NCBI RefSeq assembly: GCF_000817815.1
Contig: NZ_JPRD01000023.1
Location: forward strand, 1 to 64,000
From: Vibrio owensii CAIM 1854 = LMG 25443
Lineage (GTDB): Bacteria > Pseudomonadota > Gammaproteobacteria > Enterobacterales > Vibrionaceae
Direction: 5' to 3'
DNA length: 64,000 nt
The notes under the pieces were generated by a model, which made no database searches, was not told the origin of the DNA, and saw only the letters and a list, made by a program, of their open reading frames with translations. Below are positions 46,767 to 55,266 of the stretch, in pieces; position 1 is the first letter of the stretch, and each line of letters opens with the position of its first letter. Position numbers and translations under genes: made by a program.

Positions 46767-48023
46767 TTAGCGCATAATCATTTGTTCACGACCAGGACCA
46801 ACCGATACCATTTTCACTGGTACACCCATTAGTTCTTCAATACGTAGAACGTATTTTTGTGCCGCAACTGGTAGCTCTTCGAATTTACGACAACCAGTAA
46901 TGTCTTCGCTCCAGCTTTCCATCTTCTCGTAGATTGGTGCTAGTGCAGCCGTTTGAGGCCAAATTGGGTTTTCGCTGTGCTCGCCTTCGTAACCAACACA
47001 AATTTTTAGATCTTTAAGACCAGTCAGGCAGTCTACTTTGGTCAGTGCGATTTCAGTCGCTGCTTGAAGCTCAACGCCGTTCTTAGTCGCTACTGCATCA
47101 AAGTAACCCATGTCACGTGGACGACCTGTTGTTGCGCCGAATTCACCTGCAAGTTCACGGAATGCATCTTGCTCTTCCATTGCAGTGATTAGCGTACCAG
47201 TACCTACTGATGAGCTGAACGCTTTAGCTACTGCAATAACGCGCTCTGGACGTAGAGCAGGAAGACCACTACCGATACCAGCATACATAGACACAACGTT
47301 TGAAGATGTTGTCCATGGGTACTCACCGTAAACTAGGTCACGGCCCGCACCTAGCTGTGCTTCGAACAGTAGAGTTTGGTCTTTTGCTTGCAGCTCTTTT
47401 AGCGGCAGCGTTACGTTGCAGATAGCATCACGCCAAGGTGCAGACACTTCTAACAACCAGTTCGCCATTTCTTCAGCGGTTTGCTCGAATTCGAACGTTG
47501 GGTAAAGGGCACGTAGTTGTGGTAGTTTCCAGTCCATCCAGAATTTGATGCGTTCTACTAGAACTTCTGGTTGTTTCAACCAACCAACTAGGATGCCTTT
47601 TTTCATCACACGGTCGCCGTATGCAGGTGCAATACCTTGACGAGTTGAACCGTATGCTTTGTCGCCTAAGCGTTGTTCTTCTAGCGTATCTTCTAGTGCG
47701 TGTAGAGGTAGACATAGTGTTGCGCGATCAGAGATGCACATGTTCACTTTAACGCCCGCTTCCGCGACTTCCGCAATCTCCTCAGACAGCGACGCAGGGC
47801 TGATAACCATACCCGGACCTAAAACTGCCAAACAGTCAGGGTTGAAAACGCCACTTGGTAGCTGGTGCAGCTTGAACGTACCTAGGTCGTTAACTACGGT
47901 GTGACCCGCGTTGTTACCACCTTGGAAACGAATGCTTGCAGAAGCTTGCTCTGCCAAAAAGTCAACGATGCGGCCTTTGCCTTCATCACCCCAGTTTGCA
48001 CCCACAACAACGATAGACGACAT
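46767..48023 (-). CDS. purA: Adenylosuccinate synthetase, divergent paralogue
   Basis: A 418-residue GTP-dependent enzyme joining IMP and aspartate. Catalytic residues are kept: the P-loop NWGDEGKGR with the essential Asp, GGNNAGHT with the essential His, and the guanine motif TKVD. Compared from memory with E. coli PurA, the IMP loop is changed: GTTGRGIGPAYEDKVARRG becomes GSTRQGIAPAYGDRVMKKG, so the Arg143 equivalent is Lys, and GRRRR becomes GRPRD near 303. It is 14 residues shorter than the usual 432. With the divergent LysR gene this looks like a regulated second copy rather than the housekeeping one. Confidence 0.9.
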   Translation of the reverse strand: MSSIVVVGANWGDEGKGRIVDFLAEQASASIRFQGGNNAGHTVVNDLGTFKLHQLPSGVFNPDCLAVLGPGMVISPASLSEEIAEVAEAGVKVNMCISDRATLCLPLHALEDTLEEQRLGDKAYGSTRQGIAPAYGDRVMKKGILVGWLKQPEVLVERIKFWMDWKLPQLRALYPTFEFEQTAEEMANWLLEVSAPWRDAICNVTLPLKELQAKDQTLLFEAQLGAGRDLVYGEYPWTTSSNVVSMYAGIGSGLPALRPERVIAVAKAFSSSVGTGTLITAMEEQDAFRELAGEFGATTGRPRDMGYFDAVATKNGVELQAATEIALTKVDCLTGLKDLKICVGYEGEHSENPIWPQTAALAPIYEKMESWSEDITGCRKFEELPVAAQKYVLRIEELMGVPVKMVSVGPGREQMIMR

Positions 48024-48130
48024 AATTCATTCTCCAAAAACAGACCGGAAAATCTTAGGATGCTCGCATGAATAAGAGAAATTAATTATACTCATTAACT
48101 TGATAAGAAAGTCATATCGGGTAATTTTCT

Positions 48131-48997
48131 ATGTTGGATTTGAATTGGTTACGTACGTTTGTCACCTTGGCAGAAGTAAAACATTTCGGAAAAACAGCGA
48201 TTGAACTGCACATGACGCAGCCAAATGTCAGTCTTCACATCAAGCAGCTAGAACAAGCCACTCGTACCAAGTTGATTGAACGCAACCCAGTACAACTGAC
48301 TCAGGCCGGTAAGCGATTATTAGACACTGCCGAGCACATGTTGAATGAGCTGCAAATCTGCCAGTCCGATCTCAATGCCATTAATGACTTAACGCAAGGA
48401 ACGCTCTCGATTGCGGCGAGTGACATTGTCTCGCGCCTGTTACTTATCAAGCCATTCCAACAATTCAAAAACGAATATCCTGGTATCGACTTAGCACTGT
48501 TTAACACCACCTCATCGCAAGCGGTGGATTTGGTAAAAAGTGCTCGTGCTGACATCGGTTTTGTCATTGCACAGAAAGAGAGTCAACCACTGCACTTTAC
48601 ATCGCTGACCCAGATTCATTGGTGTGCTTTCGGCGATAACATCTTCGATTGGCGAGATAACAGCGAAGAGAACCAAACACTGATCTTGCTCGGTCACGAT
48701 ACCCGAACGCGTGAACTGATTGACGCGTCTTTGCCAGAGCTAAACCTGCCAAAACATAGAGTCATGGAAGTAGGCAGTGTAGAGGCACAAATTGATTGGG
48801 CAGAAGCCGGATTCGGAACCGCAATTGTGCCGGACTTCTCACTCGATCCAAGATTGAAACTCTCACGAAAAGTGACGCCGTTACCCAGCTTCCCCAACAC
48901 CGATTTTGGCTATATTGTTCGCCAAAACCAAGTGCTGTCTAAAGCCGCAAAACAACTCCTAAAATGGGTAGCTGAGAATGTGTCTGTAGTGGGGTAA
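48131..48997 (+). CDS. LysR-family regulator divergent from purA
   Basis: A 288-residue LysR protein. The helix-turn-helix is DLNWLRTFVTLAEVKHFGKTA then HMTQPNVSLHIKQLEQ. The effector domain contains PGIDLALFNTTSSQAVDLVKSARADIGFV. It shares a 107-base intergenic region with the purA paralogue, the classic arrangement for a LysR controlling its divergent neighbour. The ligand is unknown; a purine or purine precursor would fit. The upstream ribosome binding site is weak. Confidence 0.88.
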   Translation: MLDLNWLRTFVTLAEVKHFGKTAIELHMTQPNVSLHIKQLEQATRTKLIERNPVQLTQAGKRLLDTAEHMLNELQICQSDLNAINDLTQGTLSIAASDIVSRLLLIKPFQQFKNEYPGIDLALFNTTSSQAVDLVKSARADIGFVIAQKESQPLHFTSLTQIHWCAFGDNIFDWRDNSEENQTLILLGHDTRTRELIDASLPELNLPKHRVMEVGSVEAQIDWAEAGFGTAIVPDFSLDPRLKLSRKVTPLPSFPNTDFGYIVRQNQVLSKAAKQLLKWVAENVSVVG

Positions 48998-49000
48998 TCC

Positions 49001-49435
49001 CTAATAAAGCTCTTCGAAAGTAAGCGCATTTAGGTCGCAAACACTATAGATTTCATTGGTGACTGGTTCCGTTTGTGTTGTCGGATAAGTGAAGACTTTG
49101 AGTGGGGCGTCCAATTTACAGGTCAAGCTTTCAAGAGAAATGAACAGAAGGGGAGAAGGGTGAAATGAGTGTACCTTTGATTGCCATATCGTCACTTCAT
49201 CACCTTGAAACTCGGTACTCAGATCCAGCTTCACTCGAATATCTTGCAAAGAATGTTGTTGGTGTTTGGAATCTAATAGTACAGCTTCAAAAACAAAGTG
49301 TCCTTCGGCATCAGATTGCGTCAAGTCGGATACAACACCGTTGAAAACAATCGTTCTTTCTATGTTGATGCCCTCGACGGGCTTGCCATTTAAACGCAGA
49401 TAGCCAGATATATAAGGGCTTAAGACACCTTTCAT
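49001..49435 (-). CDS. Small beta-rich protein, DUF6795-like
   Basis: A 144-residue cytosolic protein beginning MKGVLSPYISGYLRLNGKPVEGINIER, with the SGYLRLNGKPVEG pattern of carboxypeptidase-regulatory-like beta domains and a SDAEGHFVFEA segment. I associate this with the DUF6795 family in Vibrio. There is no signal peptide. It is convergent with the purA-linked lysR (3-base gap) and its function is unknown. Confidence 0.68.
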   Translation of the reverse strand: MKGVLSPYISGYLRLNGKPVEGINIERTIVFNGVVSDLTQSDAEGHFVFEAVLLDSKHQQHSLQDIRVKLDLSTEFQGDEVTIWQSKVHSFHPSPLLFISLESLTCKLDAPLKVFTYPTTQTEPVTNEIYSVCDLNALTFEELY

Positions 49436-49621
49436 TTCTCATGTCACCTCTCGCTGAAATATAAAAGGTGTCAGAATCTTTAAAGTCTATTGAGTGAGCA
49501 AGCATAAACCTCGTATTTTCGACCAAAATCACCACGCTTTGAAAACGATTAGGTTTTCTCGATGAAAAAATGAGGCGAGCTGTTTATCATAGGTGACGAA
49601 ATTAACCATGCCACTATTGTG

Positions 49622-50014
49622 ATGACTGACAACATTATCTCCATCCCTCTACCATCTTTGATTCACCGAATTGGTGGCGATCACGCTAAGCGAGCTAAAG
49701 CAATAGCGGCTGAGAAGAAGTGCGAAATGAAGCGCATACGACGCTCGCGTAATTGGCAAATTGCTGGTGAGGCTTTGGATTTGAAAGCATTTCTCGATCA
49801 TATCAAAGCAGAAGAGTCTGAGCCGATGCGATTTGTGATAAACAAAATGGAAATTGGTCTCGCTAAGCACAGCGATAAGCTTGAACCTTTGGAACCCAAG
49901 CTGATTCGATTGGTCTTGGAGAATCCAAACATTACCTTGGCGGAGCTAATGTCGGAAACCAACTGTACCATCGCCCAAGCTCGAACGGCGCGTTTCGACG
50001 CAGAGATGCTATAA
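49622..50014 (+). CDS. RRF-like small protein (PF12614 type)
   Basis: A 130-residue basic protein starting MTDNIISIPLPSLIHRIGGDHAKRAK, with RRSRNWQIAGE and TLAELMSETNCTIAQARTARFDAE. I recall this pattern from the family labelled ribosome recycling factor in Vibrio (PF12614), distinct from the essential Frr. Function is unproven; binding to nucleic acid or ribosomes is plausible from the basic N-terminal half. The ATG at 49622 is preceded by an in-frame GTG at 49619, and neither has a clear ribosome binding site. Confidence 0.7.
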   Translation: MTDNIISIPLPSLIHRIGGDHAKRAKAIAAEKKCEMKRIRRSRNWQIAGEALDLKAFLDHIKAEESEPMRFVINKMEIGLAKHSDKLEPLEPKLIRLVLENPNITLAELMSETNCTIAQARTARFDAEML

Positions 50015-50098
50015 GCCTGAAAGTTCCTTCTCTTATTCCCTGTCTATACTGGTAAGCGATTGATTATCAAACATCGGATAACATAGAGAGGGAAGGTT

Positions 50099-50548
50099 AT
50101 GAAGCTGATATTGAAACTGTTGAGTGTGTTCTTCATTTGGGGGAGTTTGACGCTTCCTGCTTTCGCTCTTGATCCTGTTTATAGCGACTTTCTCGGTAAA
50201 GCGATTCGTGGTTATGACCCTGTCGCCTACTTCACTCAATCAAAGCCAGTCAAAGGTGACAGCGATTTTACTTACCGTTGGAATGACGCCAAATGGTACT
50301 TTTCATCGGCTGAAAATCGGGATGCATTCGTGAAAAATCCTGAGAAATTTGCACCGCAATATGGCGGCTATTGTGCTTGGGCAGTGAGCAAAGGCTATAC
50401 CGCCAAGATAGACCCCAATGCGTGGAATATTCACGATGGAAAGCTCTACCTAAACTACAGCAAATCCGTTCAAGCCTCTTGGCAACAAGACATTCCGGGT
50501 AACATTGCGAGCGGGGATAAAAACTGGCCGAAGTTACTTGCAGAATAA
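50099..50548 (+). CDS. Exported YHS-domain protein
   Basis: A 149-residue exported protein. The signal peptide MKLILKLLSVFFIWGSLTLPAFA is followed by a YHS-type domain: RGYDPVAYF, then TYRWNDAKWYFSSAENRDAF and APQYGGYCAWAVSKG, a motif set tied to metal or small-ligand binding in this family. GAGGGAAGG precedes the ATG. Role unknown. Single gene with its own terminator. Confidence 0.85.
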   Translation: MKLILKLLSVFFIWGSLTLPAFALDPVYSDFLGKAIRGYDPVAYFTQSKPVKGDSDFTYRWNDAKWYFSSAENRDAFVKNPEKFAPQYGGYCAWAVSKGYTAKIDPNAWNIHDGKLYLNYSKSVQASWQQDIPGNIASGDKNWPKLLAE

Positions 50549-50564
50549 CGAAGTCCGATAAGAT

Positions 50565-50593
50565 AAAAGGTCGCTATTACAGCGACCTTTTTT
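50565..50593. terminator. Bidirectional terminator between YHS and MDR genes
   Basis: AAAAGGTCGCT / AGCGACCTTTT is a perfect 11-base stem with an ATTAC loop and T runs on both strands. Confidence 0.92.
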
Positions 50594-50614
50594 GATTGTG
50601 GGGAATCTTTAGAG

Positions 50615-51598
50615 TTACGGTAGCAACAACATTTTTCCCATCACCGAACCACTTTCGATTTTATCGTGTGCTTGCGCCGCTTCGGACAACGGCAGAGTGG
50701 TAAACACAGGTTTAATTTTGCCTTGCTCTAGGAGTTCGTAAAGCGCTTCTAAAGCAGACTTCAATAGTGGATAGTTATTGAAGTAAGTGGCGTAGATTTC
50801 TGAGTAAGTAATGGTTGGTGCTTTGATAAAGTGTTTAATTGCCTCGGCTTGCAAGTTCGTATCCCCAATACCAGCTAGAATTCCGAATATGACTACGTGG
50901 CCAAGTGGTGCCAATACTTCTAAGTCTTCGACAATTGTGTCGCCTGCTACCGGGTTAAAGATGTAATCCACACCTCTCCCATCTGTGACCTCTTTTACCG
51001 AAGTCACCCAGTCTGTATTTAAAGTGAAGGCGAAATCAGCTCCAAGCTTGATGGCATTTTCTGCTTTATGCTCTCTTCGCTCCAAAGCGATAACGTTTAG
51101 ACCTGCTAGCTTAGCTAACTGAATTAGGGCTGTGCCTACACCGCCGGATGCAGCGTAAACGAGCGCCGTTTTGCCCTCTTCGACGCGAGCAACATTGTGC
51201 AGCATATGGAACGCAGTCCCATAGTTTACTGGTATTACGGCTGCTTCTTGAAGATCAATGCTGTCTGGTATAACAATTAATTTATCTGCACTAACGGCAG
51301 TAAATTCTGCATATGTTGCCGAACCAATAGTACCAAGAAACGCTACTTTGGTTCCTTCGACGAGTTCTGTATTGTTTGAATCGACAACAACACCGCTAGC
51401 CTCAACACCAGAAACAATTGGAAGTTCAGGCATTAATCCAGGTGGCATTTTCCCTTCTCTAATTATCGTATCAATCAAGTTAACTGGAGCGGCATGAATG
51501 CGAACCAAAACTTGTCCTTCTTTCAATGTTGGTTGTGCTACGTCTTGGTAAACCAGTTTGTCGCTGCCGCCTGTTTGAGTCAGTAATACTGCTTTCAT
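50615..51598 (-). CDS. MDR-family NADPH quinone oxidoreductase-like
   Basis: A 327-residue medium-chain dehydrogenase/reductase of the zeta-crystallin/quinone oxidoreductase type. The N-terminal GroES-like domain has HAAPVNLIDTIIREG and PIVSGVEASGVVV; the Rossmann motif is AASGGVGTALIQLAKLAG. The structural and catalytic zinc ligands of alcohol dehydrogenases are absent, so it probably reduces quinones or enones with NADPH. It is divergent from a LysR gene (152-base spacer), which is its probable regulator. Confidence 0.9.
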   Translation of the reverse strand: MKAVLLTQTGGSDKLVYQDVAQPTLKEGQVLVRIHAAPVNLIDTIIREGKMPPGLMPELPIVSGVEASGVVVDSNNTELVEGTKVAFLGTIGSATYAEFTAVSADKLIVIPDSIDLQEAAVIPVNYGTAFHMLHNVARVEEGKTALVYAASGGVGTALIQLAKLAGLNVIALERREHKAENAIKLGADFAFTLNTDWVTSVKEVTDGRGVDYIFNPVAGDTIVEDLEVLAPLGHVVIFGILAGIGDTNLQAEAIKHFIKAPTITYSEIYATYFNNYPLLKSALEALYELLEQGKIKPVFTTLPLSEAAQAHDKIESGSVMGKMLLLP

Positions 51599-51750
51599 GA
51601 TGTTATCCTCGTGATTCGATTAATGGGCGTTTGCCGTGTCTGTGAATCAAATACTAGACGCTTGCGCTGAGAGAAAAAATTGGCGATATTGAGTATCACT
51701 ATTCCAAAAATGGGATAATAGAAATTCATACTCGCTAAAAGGAGTTGTGC

Positions 51751-52638
51751 GTGAAACGAGTGTTGGATGATTTGCAGGTATTTTGCACCGTGGTAGAAGA
51801 GGGCAGTTTAAAGCGCGCTTCTGAGCGGTTAGAGATTCCTCACAGTACGGTAAGTCGACGTATTGAAGCGCTAGAAAACAACTTGGGTTTAGTGCTGCTT
51901 CATCGCACCACCCGTGAAGTCAAAGTGTCTACTCGAGGTGAAGAGCTTTATCAAAACTGTTCGGCTCTGCTTGGGACGATTCGCCAGTCGATAGATTTTG
52001 CGGTGGATTCTGAAGTTGCCTTCAAGGGGAAGTTGAATGTGTCGATGCCCGTTCGTGCTGGCATTGATTTTCTTGGGGCGTGGCTTATCGATTTTGCAGC
52101 AGAGCACCCCGATCTTCAGCTTGATGTTTCTCTGTCGAACGACAATAAGCATCTGATTAAAGATGACATCGATTTAGCATTCCGAGTCGGCCCACTTGTC
52201 GATTCATCTGCAATCGCATTGCATTTATGGGATATTCCATACGTCGTTTGTGCCCACCGTGATTACGTTGAAAACCATCAATTGAGTGAACTCACTCTTT
52301 CCATCGAACAGTTGGAATCACTGCCGGGAGTGATAACTCGTCCTGCAATGAACTGGATGTTTGTGAACAAGCAATTTGAAGACGTCGCTGTATCGCCACA
52401 GCAAGGTTTGACGGTGGATGATCTTGGTTTGGCGTATCACGCGATTCAGTCGGGCAAATATATGGGTATGTTGCCAGTGTCTATGGTAAAGGATGCAAAC
52501 ATCGTGACGTTACAAATTGAAAACTTAGAGCCTCGTAAGCGTGTTATGTACGCGTACTATTTAGGACGCAGACACGCGCAGAGCCAGATAAAGCACATCG
52601 TCGATTACATTCGACAACGCTATCAAGAGAGCGAATAG
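51751..52638 (+). CDS. LysR-family regulator divergent from MDR gene
   Basis: A 295-residue LysR protein of the CrgA/AaeR-like branch: VLDDLQVFCTVVEEGSLKRAS, PHSTVSRRIEALE, HRTTREVKVSTRG. The GTG at 51751 has AAAAGGAG 6 bases upstream and is preferred over a TTG that overlaps the ribosome binding site. Its divergent position to the quinone-oxidoreductase-like gene suggests an electrophile- or quinone-responsive switch. Confidence 0.88.
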   Translation: MKRVLDDLQVFCTVVEEGSLKRASERLEIPHSTVSRRIEALENNLGLVLLHRTTREVKVSTRGEELYQNCSALLGTIRQSIDFAVDSEVAFKGKLNVSMPVRAGIDFLGAWLIDFAAEHPDLQLDVSLSNDNKHLIKDDIDLAFRVGPLVDSSAIALHLWDIPYVVCAHRDYVENHQLSELTLSIEQLESLPGVITRPAMNWMFVNKQFEDVAVSPQQGLTVDDLGLAYHAIQSGKYMGMLPVSMVKDANIVTLQIENLEPRKRVMYAYYLGRRHAQSQIKHIVDYIRQRYQESE

Positions 52639-52644
52639 CAAACA

Positions 52645-52675
52645 CAAAAAAGCCGCGGTGATCGCGGCTCTTTCA
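52645..52675. terminator. Terminator between LysR and DUF2058 genes
   Basis: AGCCGCG / CGCGGCT 7-base stem with a short loop, flanked by A6 on the left. It has a good T run for the minus-strand DUF2058 gene and a weaker one for the plus-strand LysR gene. Confidence 0.75.
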
Positions 52676-52699
52676 TTTTGGGTTCCACGAAGTGGAGCA

Positions 52700-53221
52700 T
52701 TACCACATCAGATCGTCTGGTACGACGAAATCTGCGTACGGGTCATCTTCTGCCGGAATGTCTGCTTCTGGTTCTTTCTGTTCGATGATCACTGATTCAT
52801 CGCGTTGAGCAATCTTGTTTGCTACACCACGTGGGATGACAACGTAGCTTTCACCAACAATCGCGATTGCCAAGATGCCTTTGATAAGCTGTTCGCGGAT
52901 CTCTGACTCAACGTACAGAGATTTCACTAGCGTGTCGTGTGTGAAGTTGTATTTGATGTCTCCATCTTTCAAATCAACCTTGTTCATTTCAATCAGTTGG
53001 TTGATTTGCGCTTTGATTTCTTTGTTCAAGCGTTCTGCGTTTTGTTGCTCGCTCAATTGCTTGTCTCGCTCTAACTGCTGACGTTTGTTCTCTTCAACCG
53101 CCGTTTTTACTTCGCGAGCTTGAACGCGTGATTTTTTAGAGCCTTTTTTCGCTTTCTTCAGTTTTTTCTCGTTAACCAAGCCTGCTTTTAGCATCTGCTC
53201 TTGAAGGGTAAGTTTTGCCAT
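52700..53221 (-). CDS. DUF2058 (YaiL-like) protein
   Basis: A 173-residue soluble protein. The N-terminal half is a highly charged coiled coil (QMLKAGLVNEKKLKKAKKGSKKSRVQ, KRQQLERDKQLSEQQ), followed by a compact C-terminal domain (IKYNFTHDTLVKSLYV, YVVIPRGVANKI) and an acidic tail ending PDDLMW. This is the DUF2058/YaiL pattern, described as nucleoprotein-associated; function unproven. Divergent from the glutathione-synthetase-like gene. Confidence 0.87.
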   Translation of the reverse strand: MAKLTLQEQMLKAGLVNEKKLKKAKKGSKKSRVQAREVKTAVEENKRQQLERDKQLSEQQNAERLNKEIKAQINQLIEMNKVDLKDGDIKYNFTHDTLVKSLYVESEIREQLIKGILAIAIVGESYVVIPRGVANKIAQRDESVIIEQKEPEADIPAEDDPYADFVVPDDLMW

Positions 53222-53416
53222 GATCTATCCAGTTAGTGCGCAATTTTGTGCATTTTAACCAGTCATCCGCCGCAAAGAAAGAGGGTTAAACATACGCCGG
53301 GATATGACTCGGCGCTTTGTTGAGCAAAAAAACAAAAAATAAATCGAGAAAGTGTGCGTCTTATTGCAACTTCCAGCGTCTTAAGTACATTAGGCGAAAA
53401 ATTTTGAAGCAAAACC

Positions 53417-54859
53417 ATGATTACCTCAGACAAAAAAACCATCCCGCAACAAGTGATTGAAGAAGCTTGTGAGTGGGCAATTATGCACGGCGTGGCGTTT
53501 CGCCAAGCAGATAACACCGCAAGACACTGTCCTTTTAGTTTTGCGCCAATGACGATAGAGCGCGATGTGTTCGCACATTTGAAGAAAGTGACGCCGTTGA
53601 TCGCCAAGCTGATCAGTCATGTGTCTGAGGATTATGAATTCCTGCAAACCTCTTTGGTCGAGCTAGGCAAAGCCGATACTTTCTTTGAGCGTTTATTGGA
53701 ACTGCATAAAGAGGTTCACCATGAAGCTGCACGCCAACCCCTGCTGTTAATGCGCACCGACTTTATGGATGATCGTCAACACGGTGCTAAAGTCATCGAG
53801 TTTAATGGCATTGCGGCTGGGATGGCGCCTTTTGGTCAGCGTGCCACAGAGCTGCATCAATTTTTGAGCTCTCAGTGGGGCAGTGTTTACCAACAATGGT
53901 TAGAAGATAAAACGGCAACGCCAGTCGATAACCAAGGCATGCAGCAACTTGCGCTTGGCATTGCTACTGCCGCGAGAAAAGTCAAAGCGCATTTTAATGA
54001 AGAAGGCGCACCGACGTTTCTGATGGTGGTGCAGAAAAACGAAGACAACGTGTATGACCAACACTTACTCGAAGTGGAATTGCAGAAGCTTGGGGTTCGC
54101 ACGGTAAGGCGTACCTTTGAACAGTTAAGTTCACAGTTATCGAGCGGTGACAATCAACTCCTCTTGCTAAAAAACATTGGCGGTCTTGACGTTGTGTACT
54201 TACGTGCTGGTTATCAATATATGGACTACTTCTCGCCAGAGCTAAATGAACCAATCTGTTGCCATACCTTGAGCCAGACTCGTTTGTTCATGGAAAAGCA
54301 CTACGTAGCGATGAATGCGACCATCAGCCAACAGTTAGCGACCAGCAAATCAATGCAAATGTTGTTAACCATGATGCCGGCAAGTGAGTATCAGCGCTGG
54401 GGACTCAATATTGAAGAAGCCCAGTTGGTCAAAAGCGTATTGGCAGAGATGAAGCCAATTAACACTGACACGATTAAATGGTTTGCTGCTTCTGGTAACA
54501 AAGACGAATGGGTATTGAAGAACCAAGGTGAGGGCGGTGGTCACTGTATCTTTGGTGACGATATCGCGAAACAACTGAGTCGACTGCCACAAGAGCAATA
54601 CAGTGCTTGGGCTTTGATGCAGCGTTTGTATCCACATGAAAGAGAAATACCGACGATCGCAGTGCGTGATGCAAAGCAGAGCGTGGTGACGGACCTTGTG
54701 AGTGAAATTGGTTTATTCACGGCGCACTATCAAGGTGAACCCGTAACACAATTGGATGGCTACGCGGGCTATTTGATTCGCAGTAAACCAGCCAGTGAAA
54801 ACGAAGGTGGCATCCACAGCGGCAAAGGGATCTTAGATTCTTTAGTGCTGGTGGATTAA
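53417..54859 (+). CDS. Eukaryotic-type glutathione synthetase homologue
   Basis: A 480-residue ATP-grasp enzyme resembling eukaryotic glutathione synthetase (GSS), not bacterial GshB. Visible equivalents of GSS active-site elements, compared from memory with human GSS: MRTDFM with Arg113 (human RSDYM), VIEFNG with Glu128 and Asn130, the glycine triad loop LKNQGEGGGH (Lys368, Glu372, Gly373-375; human LKPQREGGG), and IRSK with Arg455 followed by Gly464-Gly465 (human LRTK and GG). The human loop Arg is Gly371 here. It probably ligates glycine or a similar amine to a gamma-glutamyl-type dipeptide; the actual product is unknown. Monocistronic. Confidence 0.82.
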   Translation: MITSDKKTIPQQVIEEACEWAIMHGVAFRQADNTARHCPFSFAPMTIERDVFAHLKKVTPLIAKLISHVSEDYEFLQTSLVELGKADTFFERLLELHKEVHHEAARQPLLLMRTDFMDDRQHGAKVIEFNGIAAGMAPFGQRATELHQFLSSQWGSVYQQWLEDKTATPVDNQGMQQLALGIATAARKVKAHFNEEGAPTFLMVVQKNEDNVYDQHLLEVELQKLGVRTVRRTFEQLSSQLSSGDNQLLLLKNIGGLDVVYLRAGYQYMDYFSPELNEPICCHTLSQTRLFMEKHYVAMNATISQQLATSKSMQMLLTMMPASEYQRWGLNIEEAQLVKSVLAEMKPINTDTIKWFAASGNKDEWVLKNQGEGGGHCIFGDDIAKQLSRLPQEQYSAWALMQRLYPHEREIPTIAVRDAKQSVVTDLVSEIGLFTAHYQGEPVTQLDGYAGYLIRSKPASENEGGIHSGKGILDSLVLVD

Positions 54860-54862
54860 AAA

Positions 54863-54900
54863 GAAACACTCTCCATGAGTAAAGTATGGAGAGTGTTTTT
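54863..54900. terminator. Bidirectional terminator after GSS-like gene
   Basis: AAACACTCTCCAT / ATGGAGAGTGTTT is a perfect 13-base stem with a 9-base loop and a T run on the plus strand. Confidence 0.92.
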
Positions 54901-54917
54901 ATTTGTGGATTAGTTGG

Positions 54918-55103
54918 TTACATGTGGCCCATACCGTGGAACATCCCTCCGAAAAGCGCCCCTAAGATACTGAAAATAATACCTAGAATGATCATCGCAG
55001 GGATTGAAGCAATAGCGAACTTGACCATAAAGATCACCATCGACATAAATGGCATCTTAATATCAACAACCGTCACTTCTTGTTTTGTATTTTCATCAGA
55101 CAC
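54918..55103 (-). CDS. 61-residue single-helix membrane protein
   Basis: A small protein with an acidic N-terminus (MSDENTKQEVTVVDIKMPFMS) and one or two hydrophobic stretches (VIFMVKFAIASIPAMIILGIIFSILGALFGG) ending in a His/Met-rich tail (FHGMGHM). It starts at GTG with AGGAG 7 bases upstream. Unrecognised; the tail could bind metal. It is convergent with the GSS-like gene and may be monocistronic. Confidence 0.7.
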   Translation of the reverse strand: MSDENTKQEVTVVDIKMPFMSMVIFMVKFAIASIPAMIILGIIFSILGALFGGMFHGMGHM

Positions 55104-55266
55104 GAGCGTTCTCCTAAATTTGCATTCTGAATATGCAGCCAGTTTATTACACTCAAACTTAAGAAAACGTTGAGCTGTGTTGCGCTTTTCCTTTTATGGG
55201 ATAGCAACTGATTAATCTGAGAAATACGGCACGCTATGAATCGCTATCACAAGTGGGTAAAGCCTC

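Noticed and set aside
53257..53607. Minus-strand ORF (114 codons) across the start of the GSS-like gene
   Set aside because: Antisense to a well-supported gene with full-length family match; no motifs of its own.
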